DNA of 56,281 nucleotides from Planctomycetota bacterium. Its GTDB lineage: Bacteria; Planctomycetota; Phycisphaerae; UBA1845. Positions 37,613 through 47,204 of the stretch are shown piece after piece. The DNA is taken from assembly GCA_016860685.1 (NCBI GenBank), contig BOJX01000008.1:1-56281 (forward strand), in the 5' to 3' direction. Position 1 is the stretch's first letter. The number at the start of each line of letters is the position of its first letter. The notes beneath the pieces were generated by a model. It was given only the letters and a program-made list of their open reading frames with translations, ran no database searches and was not told the origin of the DNA. The translations under genes and the position numbers were made by a program.

Positions 37613-39574
37613 TCACTTGCGCACAGTCACGGCGGCGCTCGCGGTCAGACCGGCGGCGTCGGTGACGCGGAGGGTGAGGGTGTGCGACCCGGAGGAGAGC
37701 GTCGAGGTGTTCCAGAAGAACGAGACCTCCTGTCGTGTCCCTGTGAGCGTGGTGTTTCGGGCGGAGCGTCCGTCGACGAGCCACTCCACCCGCGACAGGG
37801 CGCTGTTGTCGGTGACCAGGGCGCGAGCTTCGACGGTTCCGAAGACCGTTGCGCCGTCAGAAGGCGAGATGAGGGCGGCGGTGGGCGGAGCGGTGTCGCC
37901 GGTCGCTCCGGCGACGGTGATCCGAACGGTGCGCGCGGACGAGGCGTTGCCGACGACGTCGGTGGCGACCACGGCCAGAGTGTGCGCGCCGGGCGCGAGG
38001 GAGGACGTGTCAAGGGAGAACGTGTAAGGCGAAACGGAGTCGGTCAGCGCGGGCGCGCCGTCCACGGAGAGCACCACGTCGGCGACTCCGGCGGCGTCGG
38101 CGGCCGTGACTCGGACGGGGACTCTTCCGGACACTGTCGCGCCGTCACGCGGGTTGGACACGGTCACCGTCGGAGGCGTCGCGTCCGGGGACTCCTCGGT
38201 GGTTTCCGCGCGGGCAAGGGCCGCGGCGGCGTCGATCAACCCGGAGCCGAACGAGGAATCTCTCCCGGAAGCGCCGAGATCCAGCGCCGTGGTGCGCAGG
38301 ATGTTCTCGATCGTGGCCGGACGCAGGTTCGGATTGACCGACCGGATCAGGGCGATGACGCCGGCGGCGATCGGCGCCGAGAACGACGTTCCGTTGTAAC
38401 GGGCGTAACCGGCGGTCAGGTCGGTGGTGAGGATGCGCACCCCGGGAGCGACGAGATCGACAAAGGGTCCGGTGTTGGAGAAGTCGGCGAGCATGTCATC
38501 GTCGTTGACCGCGCCGATGAACAAGGCGTGCTCGCTGTCGGCGGCGGACTTGCGCGCGCCCTGGTTTCCGGCGGCGATGATGACGGGCACGCCGTTGTTG
38601 CGGGCGACCTGGGCCGCCGCAAGAACGATCTTGTCCTGCTCCAGCGGTCCGAAACTGATGTTGATGACCGAGGCGCCTTGAAGCACGGCCCAGAGCACCG
38701 CCGAAGCGATGGCGCGACTCGAGGCACGACCGTCGGGCAGAGACACGCGCACCGGAAGGATCGAACAATCCCCGCAGACGCCGGCGACGCCCTGGGCGTT
38801 GTTGGATGCGGCTGCGGCGGCGCCCGCGACGGCGGTTCCGTGTCCGTGCACATCGGAAAAGTCAGTGTTGGCGTCCACGACGTTGTATCCGTCGAGAAGG
38901 TTGGCGCGCAGGTCTTCATGCGTCGGGAGGACGCCGGTGTCGAGGATGGCGATGATCGTCGCGGGATCGCCGGTCGAGATGTCCCACGCTTCTGCGAGTC
39001 TGAGCTGGTTCAGGTGTGATTGTTCGGCGGCGCGCAGATCGTTCGGAGCGGCTTCGACCTCGTAAAGGTAATTCTTGCGGACGGCTTCAATCAGCTCGTG
39101 CTCCGCGAGGACGGCGGCGGCGGTGAGGATCTGATCCGGATCGACGGCGAGGACGACGGTGTCCAGTTCGGGGATTGCGTCCACGGCTTGGGCGCCGGCG
39201 GAGGCGTAGGCGTCCGCCAGTTCGGTTGCGGTGGCGCCCGGGAGGGTCTGCACGAGGAGTTCCGAGCGTTCGTAGTCGAGCGCTGCGATCGTGGGGTCGT
39301 CCTCACCCTCGAAGACGAAGCCGCCGTCCGAAGCGTTGTCGTTGACGGGCGCCTCGCCGGCGGGCGCGCCGCACCCGGCGGCGACGACGAGCAGTTCGAT
39401 CATCAGTACGATTCCGCACGCGCGGGAAGTCGGAAAACCCCGCAATATTCTTCGACGCGGTTGATCCACGCTGACTCCTCCTGAAGTTCCGTGCTGACAA
39501 GGCTGCGTCCGGCTGGCGCCGGCGTCGGATCCGTCTTTTTCGGTATCGGCGTGCTCCGGGGTGCGAGCGAGCAC
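37613..39574 (-). CDS. S8 (subtilisin-like) serine protease, putative lipoprotein with two C-terminal Ig-like domains
   Basis: IIAILDTGVLPTHEDL (Asp), DVHGHGTAVAGAAAAAS (His), NGTSFSAPIAAGVIALI (Ser); two repeats PPTVTVSNPRDGATVSG / PPTAALISPSDGATVFG. True start is downstream of the ORF start. Confidence 0.88.
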   Translation of the reverse strand: MLARTPEHADTEKDGSDAGASRTQPCQHGTSGGVSVDQPRRRILRGFPTSRACGIVLMIELLVVAAGCGAPAGEAPVNDNASDGGFVFEGEDDPTIAALDYERSELLVQTLPGATATELADAYASAGAQAVDAIPELDTVVLAVDPDQILTAAAVLAEHELIEAVRKNYLYEVEAAPNDLRAAEQSHLNQLRLAEAWDISTGDPATIIAILDTGVLPTHEDLRANLLDGYNVVDANTDFSDVHGHGTAVAGAAAAASNNAQGVAGVCGDCSILPVRVSLPDGRASSRAIASAVLWAVLQGASVINISFGPLEQDKIVLAAAQVARNNGVPVIIAAGNQGARKSAADSEHALFIGAVNDDDMLADFSNTGPFVDLVAPGVRILTTDLTAGYARYNGTSFSAPIAAGVIALIRSVNPNLRPATIENILRTTALDLGASGRDSSFGSGLIDAAAALARAETTEESPDATPPTVTVSNPRDGATVSGRVPVRVTAADAAGVADVVLSVDGAPALTDSVSPYTFSLDTSSLAPGAHTLAVVATDVVGNASSARTVRITVAGATGDTAPPTAALISPSDGATVFGTVEARALVTDNSALSRVEWLVDGRSARNTTLTGTRQEVSFFWNTSTLSSGSHTLTLRVTDAAGLTASAAVTVRK

Positions 39575-39637
39575 GGCGCATGAGACTCGGACGGAGAGAT
39601 GACGAAGCCGGAAACGTCCAATACATTGCGGAGCGCG

Positions 39638-40702
39638 ATGGGCACACTTTTTTCACCGACCGATCACGATTTCGAGCGTTTTCCGGCGACGCGCTATCAG
39701 GGCAGCAAGCGACGCAGCGCCGTCTGGATCGTCGAGCAGCTTTCGGATCTGAACTATCGGACGGTGCTGGACGCTTTCGGCGGGACCGGCAGCGTGGCGT
39801 ACGCGTTTAAGTGCGCGGGCAAGGCTGTGACATACAACGACGCGCTGAAGTTCAATCATCAGATCGGAACGGCGCTGATCGAGAACGGGCGCGTGCGGCT
39901 GTCCGCGTCGTCGATCGAGGGGCTGTTCGTGCGGCAGCCGGGCGTCCGTTACGGGGACTTTGTCCAGCGGACGTTCCCGGGCATTTACTTCACGGACGAG
40001 GAGAATGCGCAGCTTGACGTTGCCGTCGGCAACATCGCCGCCCTGGACTCGGTTTATGAGCGGGCGCTGGCGTGGTTCGGACTGCTTCAGGCCGCGACGG
40101 CGAAGCGACCTTACAACCTCTTTCATCGGGCCAACCTTTACATGCGGCTTGCCGACGTGAAGCGCGGTTTCGGGAACAAAGCGTCGTGGGATCGACCTTT
40201 CAACGAGCACGTTGAAGCGTTCTGCAGGCAGGCGAACCGCGCCGTGTTCGACAACGGCGAGCCGTGCCGGTCCGTCTGCGCTGACGCTCGAGAGGTCGGC
40301 GGGCGTTACGATCTGGTTTACCTGGATCCGCCTTATGTGAGCCGGACGGGGACGGGCGTGGACTACCGCGCATTTTATCATTTTCTCGAAGGACTGGTGC
40401 AGTACGAACACTGGTCCGGAATGATCGACCTGACTTCAAAACACCGGGAGCTGCGTTCCGAGCCGAGCGGGTGGACGGATCGGCGACGGATCGGAGCATG
40501 CCTCCGCGAGGTGCTGGAGCGGTACCGCGAGAGCATTCTGGTGGTGTCGTATCGCGACGACGGTATTCCGACGATCGCGGAGCTGGAGGCAGACCTGCAT
40601 CAGTTCAAACGGCGGGTGCGTGTTGCGCGAGAAGGCCCGTCCGCCTACGCCTTGTCGAAACAGGGAACCAGCCGCGAGGTTTTGCTCATCGGAACGGATT
40701 AG
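39638..40702 (+). CDS. Adenine-specific DNA methyltransferase (D12/Dam-like)
   Basis: FPATRYQGSKRRSAVWI, VLDAFGGTGSVAYAFK (SAM motif), YDLVYLDPPYVSR (DPPY). Confidence 0.87.
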   Translation: MGTLFSPTDHDFERFPATRYQGSKRRSAVWIVEQLSDLNYRTVLDAFGGTGSVAYAFKCAGKAVTYNDALKFNHQIGTALIENGRVRLSASSIEGLFVRQPGVRYGDFVQRTFPGIYFTDEENAQLDVAVGNIAALDSVYERALAWFGLLQAATAKRPYNLFHRANLYMRLADVKRGFGNKASWDRPFNEHVEAFCRQANRAVFDNGEPCRSVCADAREVGGRYDLVYLDPPYVSRTGTGVDYRAFYHFLEGLVQYEHWSGMIDLTSKHRELRSEPSGWTDRRRIGACLREVLERYRESILVVSYRDDGIPTIAELEADLHQFKRRVRVAREGPSAYALSKQGTSREVLLIGTD

Positions 40703-40777
40703 ACGGGGTGGTGCGGGATTCGCGGTTCAAGTCTCGGTCATTTAGCATCGGCGGGGCGGGGTTGGGGGGCTGGCGCG

Positions 40778-40832
40778 AAAACCGAAACTTTTGCTTCAAT
40801 AAAAGCATTTTATTTTTATTTGTTGAGGTTTT
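40778..40832 (+). terminator. AT-rich island with weak terminator-like hairpin downstream of the methyltransferase
   Basis: tgctt-caataa-aagca followed by ttttatttttatttg, in an otherwise GC-rich window. Confidence 0.4.
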
Positions 40833-41074
40833 GAGGCGGGTCAACGTTGTGTGGGGGGTACAGAAGCAGTTGCAACGCGGTATTAAGCGGGAGAGAAGTT
40901 TCCCAGGTTAACGACCCCCGAGGCTGACAGTGAGAACCCGCTAGCGATGAATGCGGGTGCGGCTGAGTTGGGGGTGCGGAGCCGGCGTTGTGAAATCGTG
41001 AGGAAACCGAGTTGTGATCGCGTGGTCGGGACCGGGCGGCGGATCGTTGGATGAGAATTACGTTAGCAGGCCGG

Positions 41075-41102
41075 TTGACAAGCGTCGCGGTTTGAATATG
41101 TT
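41075..41102 (+). promoter_or_regulatory. Candidate sigma70 promoter for the S10 operon (TTGACA-N16-TATGTT)
   Basis: Perfect -35 ttgaca at 41075-41080 and tatgtt at 41097-41102, about 97 nt upstream of rpsJ. Confidence 0.55.
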
Positions 41103-41198
41103 GGCGGGTCTGCGGTTTTTTGGTGACGACCGCCGGGACGGCTTGGAAGCGCACGTGCGTCGAAGGGGCGTAAGTGCGGTTTTTTAGGGGTGTTTCGC

Positions 41199-41510
<312 letters not shown>

Positions 41511-41612
41511 CACGGCGTGGCGCCTGGCGTCGCGCCGCTTTCATTTTCGGTCGAATTATTAACGGACGGTTTGCCGCCTGAGCGTGGATCTGGCGGATAC
41601 GAGTTTGATGGA

Positions 41613-41634
41613 CCGGTCGCCGTGCGGCGACCGG
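41613..41634 (+). promoter_or_regulatory. Perfect 9-bp hairpin immediately upstream of the rplC ribosome-binding site
   Basis: ccggtcgcc-gtgc-ggcgaccgg followed by cgggggtga and the ATG at 41650. Confidence 0.6.
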
Positions 41635-41649
41635 CGGGGGTGAAGTGTC

Positions 41650-42300
41650 ATGGTGCCGACACTGCTGGGGCGGAAACTTGGAATGACGCGGATCACGGAT
41701 GAACGCGGGGTCGTTCATCCGGTGACGGTGATCAAGGCGGGTCCGTGCGTCGTCCTCCAGGTGAAGCGAGCGGAGACGGATGGATACAACGCCCTTCAGG
41801 TCGGGTTCGAGGATGTGAAGCCGCATCGGTCGACGAAGGCGTTGATCGGGCATGCGGGTCGGGCCGGGACGGGACCGAAGCGTTACGTAAAGGAGATCCG
41901 CCTGGACGAGGCGCCGACGCACAATCCCGGGGATGTGCTGACGGTGGAGATGTTCGGCGGCGACGACGTGAAGTTTCTCGATGTCACGGGGGTGACGAAG
42001 GGTCGCGGAACGATGGGCGTGATGCGGCGTTACGGGTTCGGCGGTCAGCCGGCGTCGCACGGGACGGAGCGGAAGCACCGGTCGCCGGGGAGCATCGGCG
42101 GCGGCGCGTCGCGCGGACACGGGCGAGGGTTGAAGAAGGGCAAGCGGATGGCCGGCCACACCGGGCACGTGCGTCGGACGCTTCAGAATCAGCGTCTGAT
42201 GGGCGTGGACGTGGAGGACCACCTGATCCTGGTTCGCGGGGGCGTTCCGGGTCCGGAGGGCACGATGGTGATGGTTCGGAAGTCGAAGAAGCGCGGATAA
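41650..42300 (+). CDS. rplC: 50S ribosomal protein L3
   Basis: LLGRKLGMTRITDERG, VTKGRGTMGVMRRYGFGGQPASHGTERKHRSPGSIG, MAGHTGHVRRTLQNQRLM. Confidence 0.97.
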   Translation: MVPTLLGRKLGMTRITDERGVVHPVTVIKAGPCVVLQVKRAETDGYNALQVGFEDVKPHRSTKALIGHAGRAGTGPKRYVKEIRLDEAPTHNPGDVLTVEMFGGDDVKFLDVTGVTKGRGTMGVMRRYGFGGQPASHGTERKHRSPGSIGGGASRGHGRGLKKGKRMAGHTGHVRRTLQNQRLMGVDVEDHLILVRGGVPGPEGTMVMVRKSKKRG

Positions 42301-42348
42301 TCGCGAGGGATCCGAACCTTGGCCGGAGGGTCCGGGTGACGGTTGGGA

Positions 42349-42990
42349 ATGACGACGATGTTGGCGGTACCTGTATATACGACGGACGGTCAGCGCGTGG
42401 GGCAGATGGAGGTAGATCCGGAACTCCTCGGGGGTCGGGTCCGTCCGACGCTGCTGAAGCAGGCGGTGGTGGCGTACCTGGATCACCAGCGGCAGTTTTC
42501 GGCACGGACGAAGAGCCGCAGCATGGTGGCGGGATCGACGCGGAAGCTGTACCGCCAGAAGGGGACGGGGCGTGCGCGGATGGGGAACATCCGGACGTGC
42601 GTGCGTCGAGGCGGCGGTCGGGCGTTTGCGAAGCAGGCGCCGTTTGCGCACAAGACGATGCCGCGCGGCATGCGATCGCTGGCGTGGAAGAACGCGGTGC
42701 TGGCGAAGCTGAAGACGGAAGACGTGCTGATCGTGGACGGGCTGACGATGTCGGCGCCGAAGACGAAGGCGCTGGCGGGGACCTTGAAGAAGATCGGGGT
42801 GGATCGCGGGTGCGTGCTGGCGACGAACGGCGTGGAGCGATCGCTGCATCTTTCGGGACGGAACATTCCGAAGACGGAGGTCCGCCCGATGCTGGAGCTG
42901 AACGCGTATGAGATTCTGCGGCGGCGGAAGTTGGTATTCACGAAGGCGGCGTTCGAGGCGTTCCTGACGCGGGTGTCGGCGAGCGTGTAG
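42349..42990 (+). CDS. rplD: 50S ribosomal protein L4
   Basis: LYRQKGTGRARMGNIR, GGGRAFAKQ, LNAYEILRRRKLVFTKAAFE. Confidence 0.97.
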   Translation: MTTMLAVPVYTTDGQRVGQMEVDPELLGGRVRPTLLKQAVVAYLDHQRQFSARTKSRSMVAGSTRKLYRQKGTGRARMGNIRTCVRRGGGRAFAKQAPFAHKTMPRGMRSLAWKNAVLAKLKTEDVLIVDGLTMSAPKTKALAGTLKKIGVDRGCVLATNGVERSLHLSGRNIPKTEVRPMLELNAYEILRRRKLVFTKAAFEAFLTRVSASV

Positions 42991-43009
42991 GGAAGAGGGT
43001 GGATCGGCG

Positions 43010-43321
43010 ATGAAGATACACGACGTCATCAAGCGGCCTCTCGTGACCGAGAAAGGCACGCATCAGTCGCAGCAGTCGCACGAGGTTACGCGGACGCGTC
43101 CGGGTCGCGGGGGGTCGTACACGTTCGAGGTGCTGGCGCACGCGACGAAGCCGCAGATCCGCGAGGCGGTGGAGAAGATTTACGGCGTGCATGTGGTGTC
43201 GGTGCGGACGTCGAAGGTGCATGGGAAGCCGCGGCGGGTGCGGTTCAAGATGGGTCGGACGAGCGACTGGAAGAAGGCGGTCGTGGTGCTGGATCCGAAC
43301 GATCACATCAACCTGTTCTGA
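43010..43321 (+). CDS. rplW: 50S ribosomal protein L23
   Basis: DVIKRPLVTEKGT, YTFEVLAHATKPQIREAVEKIYGVHVVSVRT. Confidence 0.95.
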   Translation: MKIHDVIKRPLVTEKGTHQSQQSHEVTRTRPGRGGSYTFEVLAHATKPQIREAVEKIYGVHVVSVRTSKVHGKPRRVRFKMGRTSDWKKAVVVLDPNDHINLF

Positions 43322-43339
43322 TCCGGGAGCGGAAGCGAG

Positions 43340-44203
43340 ATGGCACTTAGAAAATACAATCCAACGTCGCCGGGTCGCCGGGCGGGGACGGTGAGCGACT
43401 TCGCGGAGCTGACGTCGACGGAATCGACGCCGGTGAAGGCGCTGACGGAGCGGTTGACGCGGCGCGGGGGGCGCAATCATCACGGCTGGATCACGTCGCG
43501 GCATCGCGGGGGCGGGGCGCGGCGGTTGTACCGGCGGATCGACTTCCGGCGGAACAAGGACGGAGTGATCGGGCGCGTGGAGCGTATTGAATACGATCCG
43601 AACCGGTCGTCGAACATTGCGTTGATCAAATACGACGACGGGGAGCTGCGGTACATTCTGGCGCCGATGGGGATGAAGGCGGGGATGGTGGTGGAGAGCG
43701 GTCCGGCGGTGGAGCCGAAGCCGGGGAACGCGATGCCGCTGAAGAACATTCCGACCGGCATGGACGTGCACAACATCGAGATGAATCCCGGACAGGGGGG
43801 CAAGCTCGTGCGATCGGCGGGGGGAACGGCGCGGTTTCTGTCGCGCGAGGGCGGTTGGGCGATCCTGGTGCTTCCGTCGGGCGAAATGCGTCAGGTGCGC
43901 GAGGAATGTCGGGCGACGATCGGACAGCTCGGCAACGCGGATCATCAAAACGTGAACTGGGGCAAGGCCGGCCGGACGCGACATCGTGGACGCCGGCCTT
44001 ATGTCCGTGGTACGGCGCAGAACCCGGTGTCGCACCCGCTGGGCGGCGGCGAGGGCCGCAGCGGCGGCGGTCGTCACCCGTGCAGCAAGTGGGGGAAGCT
44101 TGCGAAGGGCGGTCGGACGCGTCCGGCGCGGAAGCCGTCGAGCAAGCGGATTCTGCGTCGTCGGCGCAGTCGGCGGTACGGACAGTTGCCGAATCCGTCG
44201 TAG
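43340..44203 (+). CDS. rplB: 50S ribosomal protein L2
   Basis: [35 protein letters not shown]-like stretch, [16 protein letters not shown]. Confidence 0.97.
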   Translation: MALRKYNPTSPGRRAGTVSDFAELTSTESTPVKALTERLTRRGGRNHHGWITSRHRGGGARRLYRRIDFRRNKDGVIGRVERIEYDPNRSSNIALIKYDDGELRYILAPMGMKAGMVVESGPAVEPKPGNAMPLKNIPTGMDVHNIEMNPGQGGKLVRSAGGTARFLSREGGWAILVLPSGEMRQVREECRATIGQLGNADHQNVNWGKAGRTRHRGRRPYVRGTAQNPVSHPLGGGEGRSGGGRHPCSKWGKLAKGGRTRPARKPSSKRILRRRRSRRYGQLPNPS

Positions 44204-44300
44204 AGGGAGCCGCGGGTTTTAAGGTGCGATGAGGGAACCTTGGGAACAAAGGATTTGAGGCTGGTAGTCTGAAGCTCGAAGCTAAGGAGCTTAGGGAACG

Positions 44301-44585
44301 ATGTCGCGATCGCAGAAAAAGGGTCCGTTTGTAGACGAGAAGCTGTTTCGGAAGGCGATGGACGCGAAGTCGCGCGGGGCGCATGCGCCGATCCGGACGT
44401 GGCGTCGGGCCTGCACGATCGTTCCGGAGTTCGTGGGTCTGAAGTTCGAGGTTCACAACGGGAAGATGTTCCACCAGGTGTTCGTGACGGAGGAGATGGT
44501 GGGGCACAAGCTGGGGGAGTTCAGTCCGACGCGGACATTCAAGGGTCACTCGGGCCACCGCAAGGCGGATGCGGCGGCGAAGTAG
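44301..44585 (+). CDS. rpsS: 30S ribosomal protein S19
   Basis: [70 protein letters not shown]. Confidence 0.97.
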   Translation: MSRSQKKGPFVDEKLFRKAMDAKSRGAHAPIRTWRRACTIVPEFVGLKFEVHNGKMFHQVFVTEEMVGHKLGEFSPTRTFKGHSGHRKADAAAK

Positions 44586-44598
44586 GGAGTTGGGGATC

Positions 44599-44943
44599 AT
44601 GGCGGACGGAAACACGTGGCGGGCGCTGCATCGTTTTGCGCGGATCAGTCCGCGCAAGGCGCGGCTGGTCATCGACACGATCCGCGGTCGGCGGGCGAGC
44701 GAGGCGCTGGAGCTTCTGGCGTTCAATCGTCGGCGGTCGGCGCGGATGATCGAGAACGTGCTGAAGTCGGCGATCGCGAACGCGGATGAGCAGGAGGCGG
44801 ACGTGCGCAGTCTGGTGGTGAGCGAGGCGCGGATCGACGGGGGTCCGACGTATCCGCGGTGGCAGCCGAAGGACCGCGGTCGGGCGCATCCGATCCTGAA
44901 GCGGACCAGCCACATTGTGATCGAGGTTCGGGAGCGAGTTTGA
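44599..44943 (+). CDS. rplV: 50S ribosomal protein L22
   Basis: RFARISPRKARLVIDTIRG, KSAIANADEQ, PRWQPKDRGRAHPILKRTSHIVIEV. Confidence 0.96.
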   Translation: MADGNTWRALHRFARISPRKARLVIDTIRGRRASEALELLAFNRRRSARMIENVLKSAIANADEQEADVRSLVVSEARIDGGPTYPRWQPKDRGRAHPILKRTSHIVIEVRERV

Positions 44944-44986
44944 AGGTTGAACGTTCGCCGGGCGAGTCGGCGTTGAGGAGAAAGTC

Positions 44987-45685
44987 GTGGGTCAAAAGAT
45001 CCATCCCAGAGGGTTCCGGATCGGGATCACCGAAGAGTGGCGTTCGCGCTGGTATGCGCCGAAGGCGGCGTTCGGGGAGTTTCTGATTGAGGATCAGAAG
45101 ATCCGCAAATTCATCGACGAGCGGCTGAATCAGAATCCGCCTTATGCGGCGATCGCGGAGGTGGAGATCGAGCGGACGCGTACGGACGTGAAGGTGGCGC
45201 TGCATACGGGGCGACCGGGTCTGGTGATCGGACCGCGCGGGGCGGAGATCGAGAAGCTGCGTGAGGCGCTGGAGGATCTGATTGACCGGAAGGTGGACGT
45301 GCGGATCGTGGAGATCAAGTCGCCGGACACGAACGCGCAGCTTGTGGCGGAGGGGATCGCGGACGGGTTGAAGAAGCGCGGCGGATTCCGTCGTGTGATG
45401 AAGCAGCGTGCGGACGCGGCGATCACGGCGGGTGCGAAGGGGATCAAGATCCGGTCGTCGGGGCGGCTGGGGGGGGCGGAGATGGCGCGGGTGGAGACGA
45501 TGCTGCGTGGATCGATTCCGCTGCACACGCTTCAGGCGCACATCGACTACGGATATGCGATTGCGAAGACGACCTACGGGACGATCGGGGTGAAGGTCTG
45601 GATGTATCACGGTCGTTACGGGGAGGAGGCGCCGTCGCTGGGTGAGGGGATGGCGCGTCGTCCGTCGCGCGGGAAGCGCGGGTAA
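44987..45685 (+). CDS. rpsC: 30S ribosomal protein S3
   Basis: GQKIHPRGFRIGITEEWRSRWYA, GRPGLVIGPRGAEIEKLR, AHIDYGYAIAKTTYGTIGVKVWMYHG. GTG start. Confidence 0.97.
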   Translation: MGQKIHPRGFRIGITEEWRSRWYAPKAAFGEFLIEDQKIRKFIDERLNQNPPYAAIAEVEIERTRTDVKVALHTGRPGLVIGPRGAEIEKLREALEDLIDRKVDVRIVEIKSPDTNAQLVAEGIADGLKKRGGFRRVMKQRADAAITAGAKGIKIRSSGRLGGAEMARVETMLRGSIPLHTLQAHIDYGYAIAKTTYGTIGVKVWMYHGRYGEEAPSLGEGMARRPSRGKRG

Positions 45686-45757
45686 GCAGCAGGGGGAGGC
45701 GCGTCGCCGGCGGGTTGAGCGAGTGACGGCTGGGCGGGTGTAAGGGCAGGTGGACAC

Positions 45758-46177
45758 ATGGCGTTGATGCCGAAGCGGGTGAAGTGGCGTAAATCGCAGC
45801 GCGGGAAGCTGCGTGGCGTGGCGATGCGTGGGAACGAAGTGTCGTACGGGGAGTACGGACTTCAGACGCTAGGGACGGGATGGATCACGGGTCGTCAGAT
45901 TGAGGCTGGTCGCGTGGCGGCGACGCACTTCCTGCATCGGGAGGGGCGGGTTTACATTCGGATTTTCCCGCACAAGCCGGTGTCCGCGAAGCCGCTGGAG
46001 ACGCGCATGGGCAAGGGCAAGGGCGACCCGGAGGACTGGGTGGCGTGCGTGCGTGAGGGACAGGTGTTGTTCGAGGTGGGCGGGGTGGAGGAGAACGTGG
46101 CACGTAGCGCGCTGGGGCGAATTGCGAGCAAGATGCCGATGCGTTGCCGGATGATCCGTCGTCGGCACGGTTTGTAG
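45758..46177 (+). CDS. rplP: 50S ribosomal protein L16
   Basis: LMPKRVKWRKSQRGK, FGEYGLQ-like SYGEYGLQTLGTGWITGRQIEAGRVAATH, RIFPHKPVSAKPLETRMGKGKG. Confidence 0.96.
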   Translation: MALMPKRVKWRKSQRGKLRGVAMRGNEVSYGEYGLQTLGTGWITGRQIEAGRVAATHFLHREGRVYIRIFPHKPVSAKPLETRMGKGKGDPEDWVACVREGQVLFEVGGVEENVARSALGRIASKMPMRCRMIRRRHGL

Positions 46178-46208
46178 GGGTCAGAGGCGTTAGTTCGGAA
46201 TCGAAACG

Positions 46209-46409
46209 ATGAAGATCAGCGCGGTACGAGAAATGAAGTTGGAGGATCTTCGGCTGGAGTTGGACCGGCTTCGACGCCACCTTTTCGACCTTCGCTCTCA
46301 GGCGGTGACGGAGAAGCTGGAGAATCCGCACCTTCTGACGCACACGAAGCGTGACATTGCGCGGGTGCTGACGGTGATGCGTGAGCGCGGGCAGCGGGTG
46401 ACGACGTAA
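46209..46409 (+). CDS. rpmC: 50S ribosomal protein L29
   Basis: 66 aa, MKLEDLRLELDRLRRHLFDLRSQAVTEKLENPHLLTHTKRDIARVLTVM. Confidence 0.93.
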   Translation: MKISAVREMKLEDLRLELDRLRRHLFDLRSQAVTEKLENPHLLTHTKRDIARVLTVMRERGQRVTT

Positions 46410-46460
46410 GGGACGATCGCGGGCCGATCGCAGGGCGAAGGCGGATAAGGAAACGTTCGG

Positions 46461-46772
46461 ATGGCAACGACGTCAACGATGACGACAAAGGCGGGGGGTC
46501 GCCGGGAGCGTGCGCACCTGGTGGGGGTCGTCGTGTCGGACAAGCGAGACAAGACGATCAGCGTGGAATACGAGTTCAGCGTGAAGCACGCGAAGTACGG
46601 GAAGTACATGCGTCGTCGTCGCCGGGTCCACGCCCACGACGAGAAGAACGAGGCGAAGGCGGGCGATCGGGTTCAACTGGCGTTTTGCCGTCGGATGTCG
46701 AAGACGAAGAGCTGGCGGCTTGAGAAGATTCTCGAGCGTCACGCGGGCGGAGCGGAGTCGGCGACGGCGTAA
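46461..46772 (+). CDS. rpsQ: 30S ribosomal protein S17
   Basis: LVGVVVSDKRDKTISVEYEFSVKHAKYGKYMRRRRRVHAHDEKNEAKAGDRVQLAFCRRMSKTKSWRL. Confidence 0.95.
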   Translation: MATTSTMTTKAGGRRERAHLVGVVVSDKRDKTISVEYEFSVKHAKYGKYMRRRRRVHAHDEKNEAKAGDRVQLAFCRRMSKTKSWRLEKILERHAGGAESATA

Positions 46773-46790
46773 GGGAGCGGCGGCAAGGCG

Positions 46791-47204
46791 ATGATCATTC
46801 AGTATTCCAGGGTGGACGTGGCGGACAATACCGGCGCCAAGGAGGCGATGGTGATCCGCGTGTACAAGGGTTCGACCTCGCGGATCGGCAAGCCCCGTCT
46901 TCAGGTGGCGGGGGTGGGGGATATCGTCTTCGTGACGGTGAAGAAGGCGCTGCCGAACTCGGAATTCATGGGCGGGAACACGCGGAAGGACCGATCGAAG
47001 CGCCGGACGTCGAAGGCGGTGGTGGTCCGGACGGTGAAGCCGACACGTCGCGCGGACGGCGGGTACGTGCGGTTCGACACGAACGCGGTGGTTCTGCTGG
47101 ACGACAAGGGGGAGCCGAAGGGGACGCGTGTCTTCGGGGCGGTGGCGCGGGAGCTTCGCGACAAATACATGAAGATCATTTCGCTGGCGGAAGAGGTGGT
47201 CTAG
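46791..47204 (+). CDS. rplN: 50S ribosomal protein L14 (with internal insertions)
   Basis: [94 protein letters not shown]. Confidence 0.96.
   Translation: MIIQYSRVDVADNTGAKEAMVIRVYKGSTSRIGKPRLQVAGVGDIVFVTVKKALPNSEFMGGNTRKDRSKRRTSKAVVVRTVKPTRRADGGYVRFDTNAVVLLDDKGEPKGTRVFGAVARELRDKYMKIISLAEEVV

Noticed and set aside
37682-39019. 445-aa plus-strand Gly/Arg-rich ORF
   Set aside because: Antisense to the S8 protease; composition artefact.
40471-40911. 146-aa plus-strand ORF across the methyltransferase end and rpsJ leader
   Set aside because: Out of frame with the methyltransferase and running into AT-rich leader; no motif or good RBS seen.
44204-44300. rplB-rpsS spacer hairpin (aagct-aagg-agctt)
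   Set aside because: Only a 5-bp stem; too weak to call a regulatory element.
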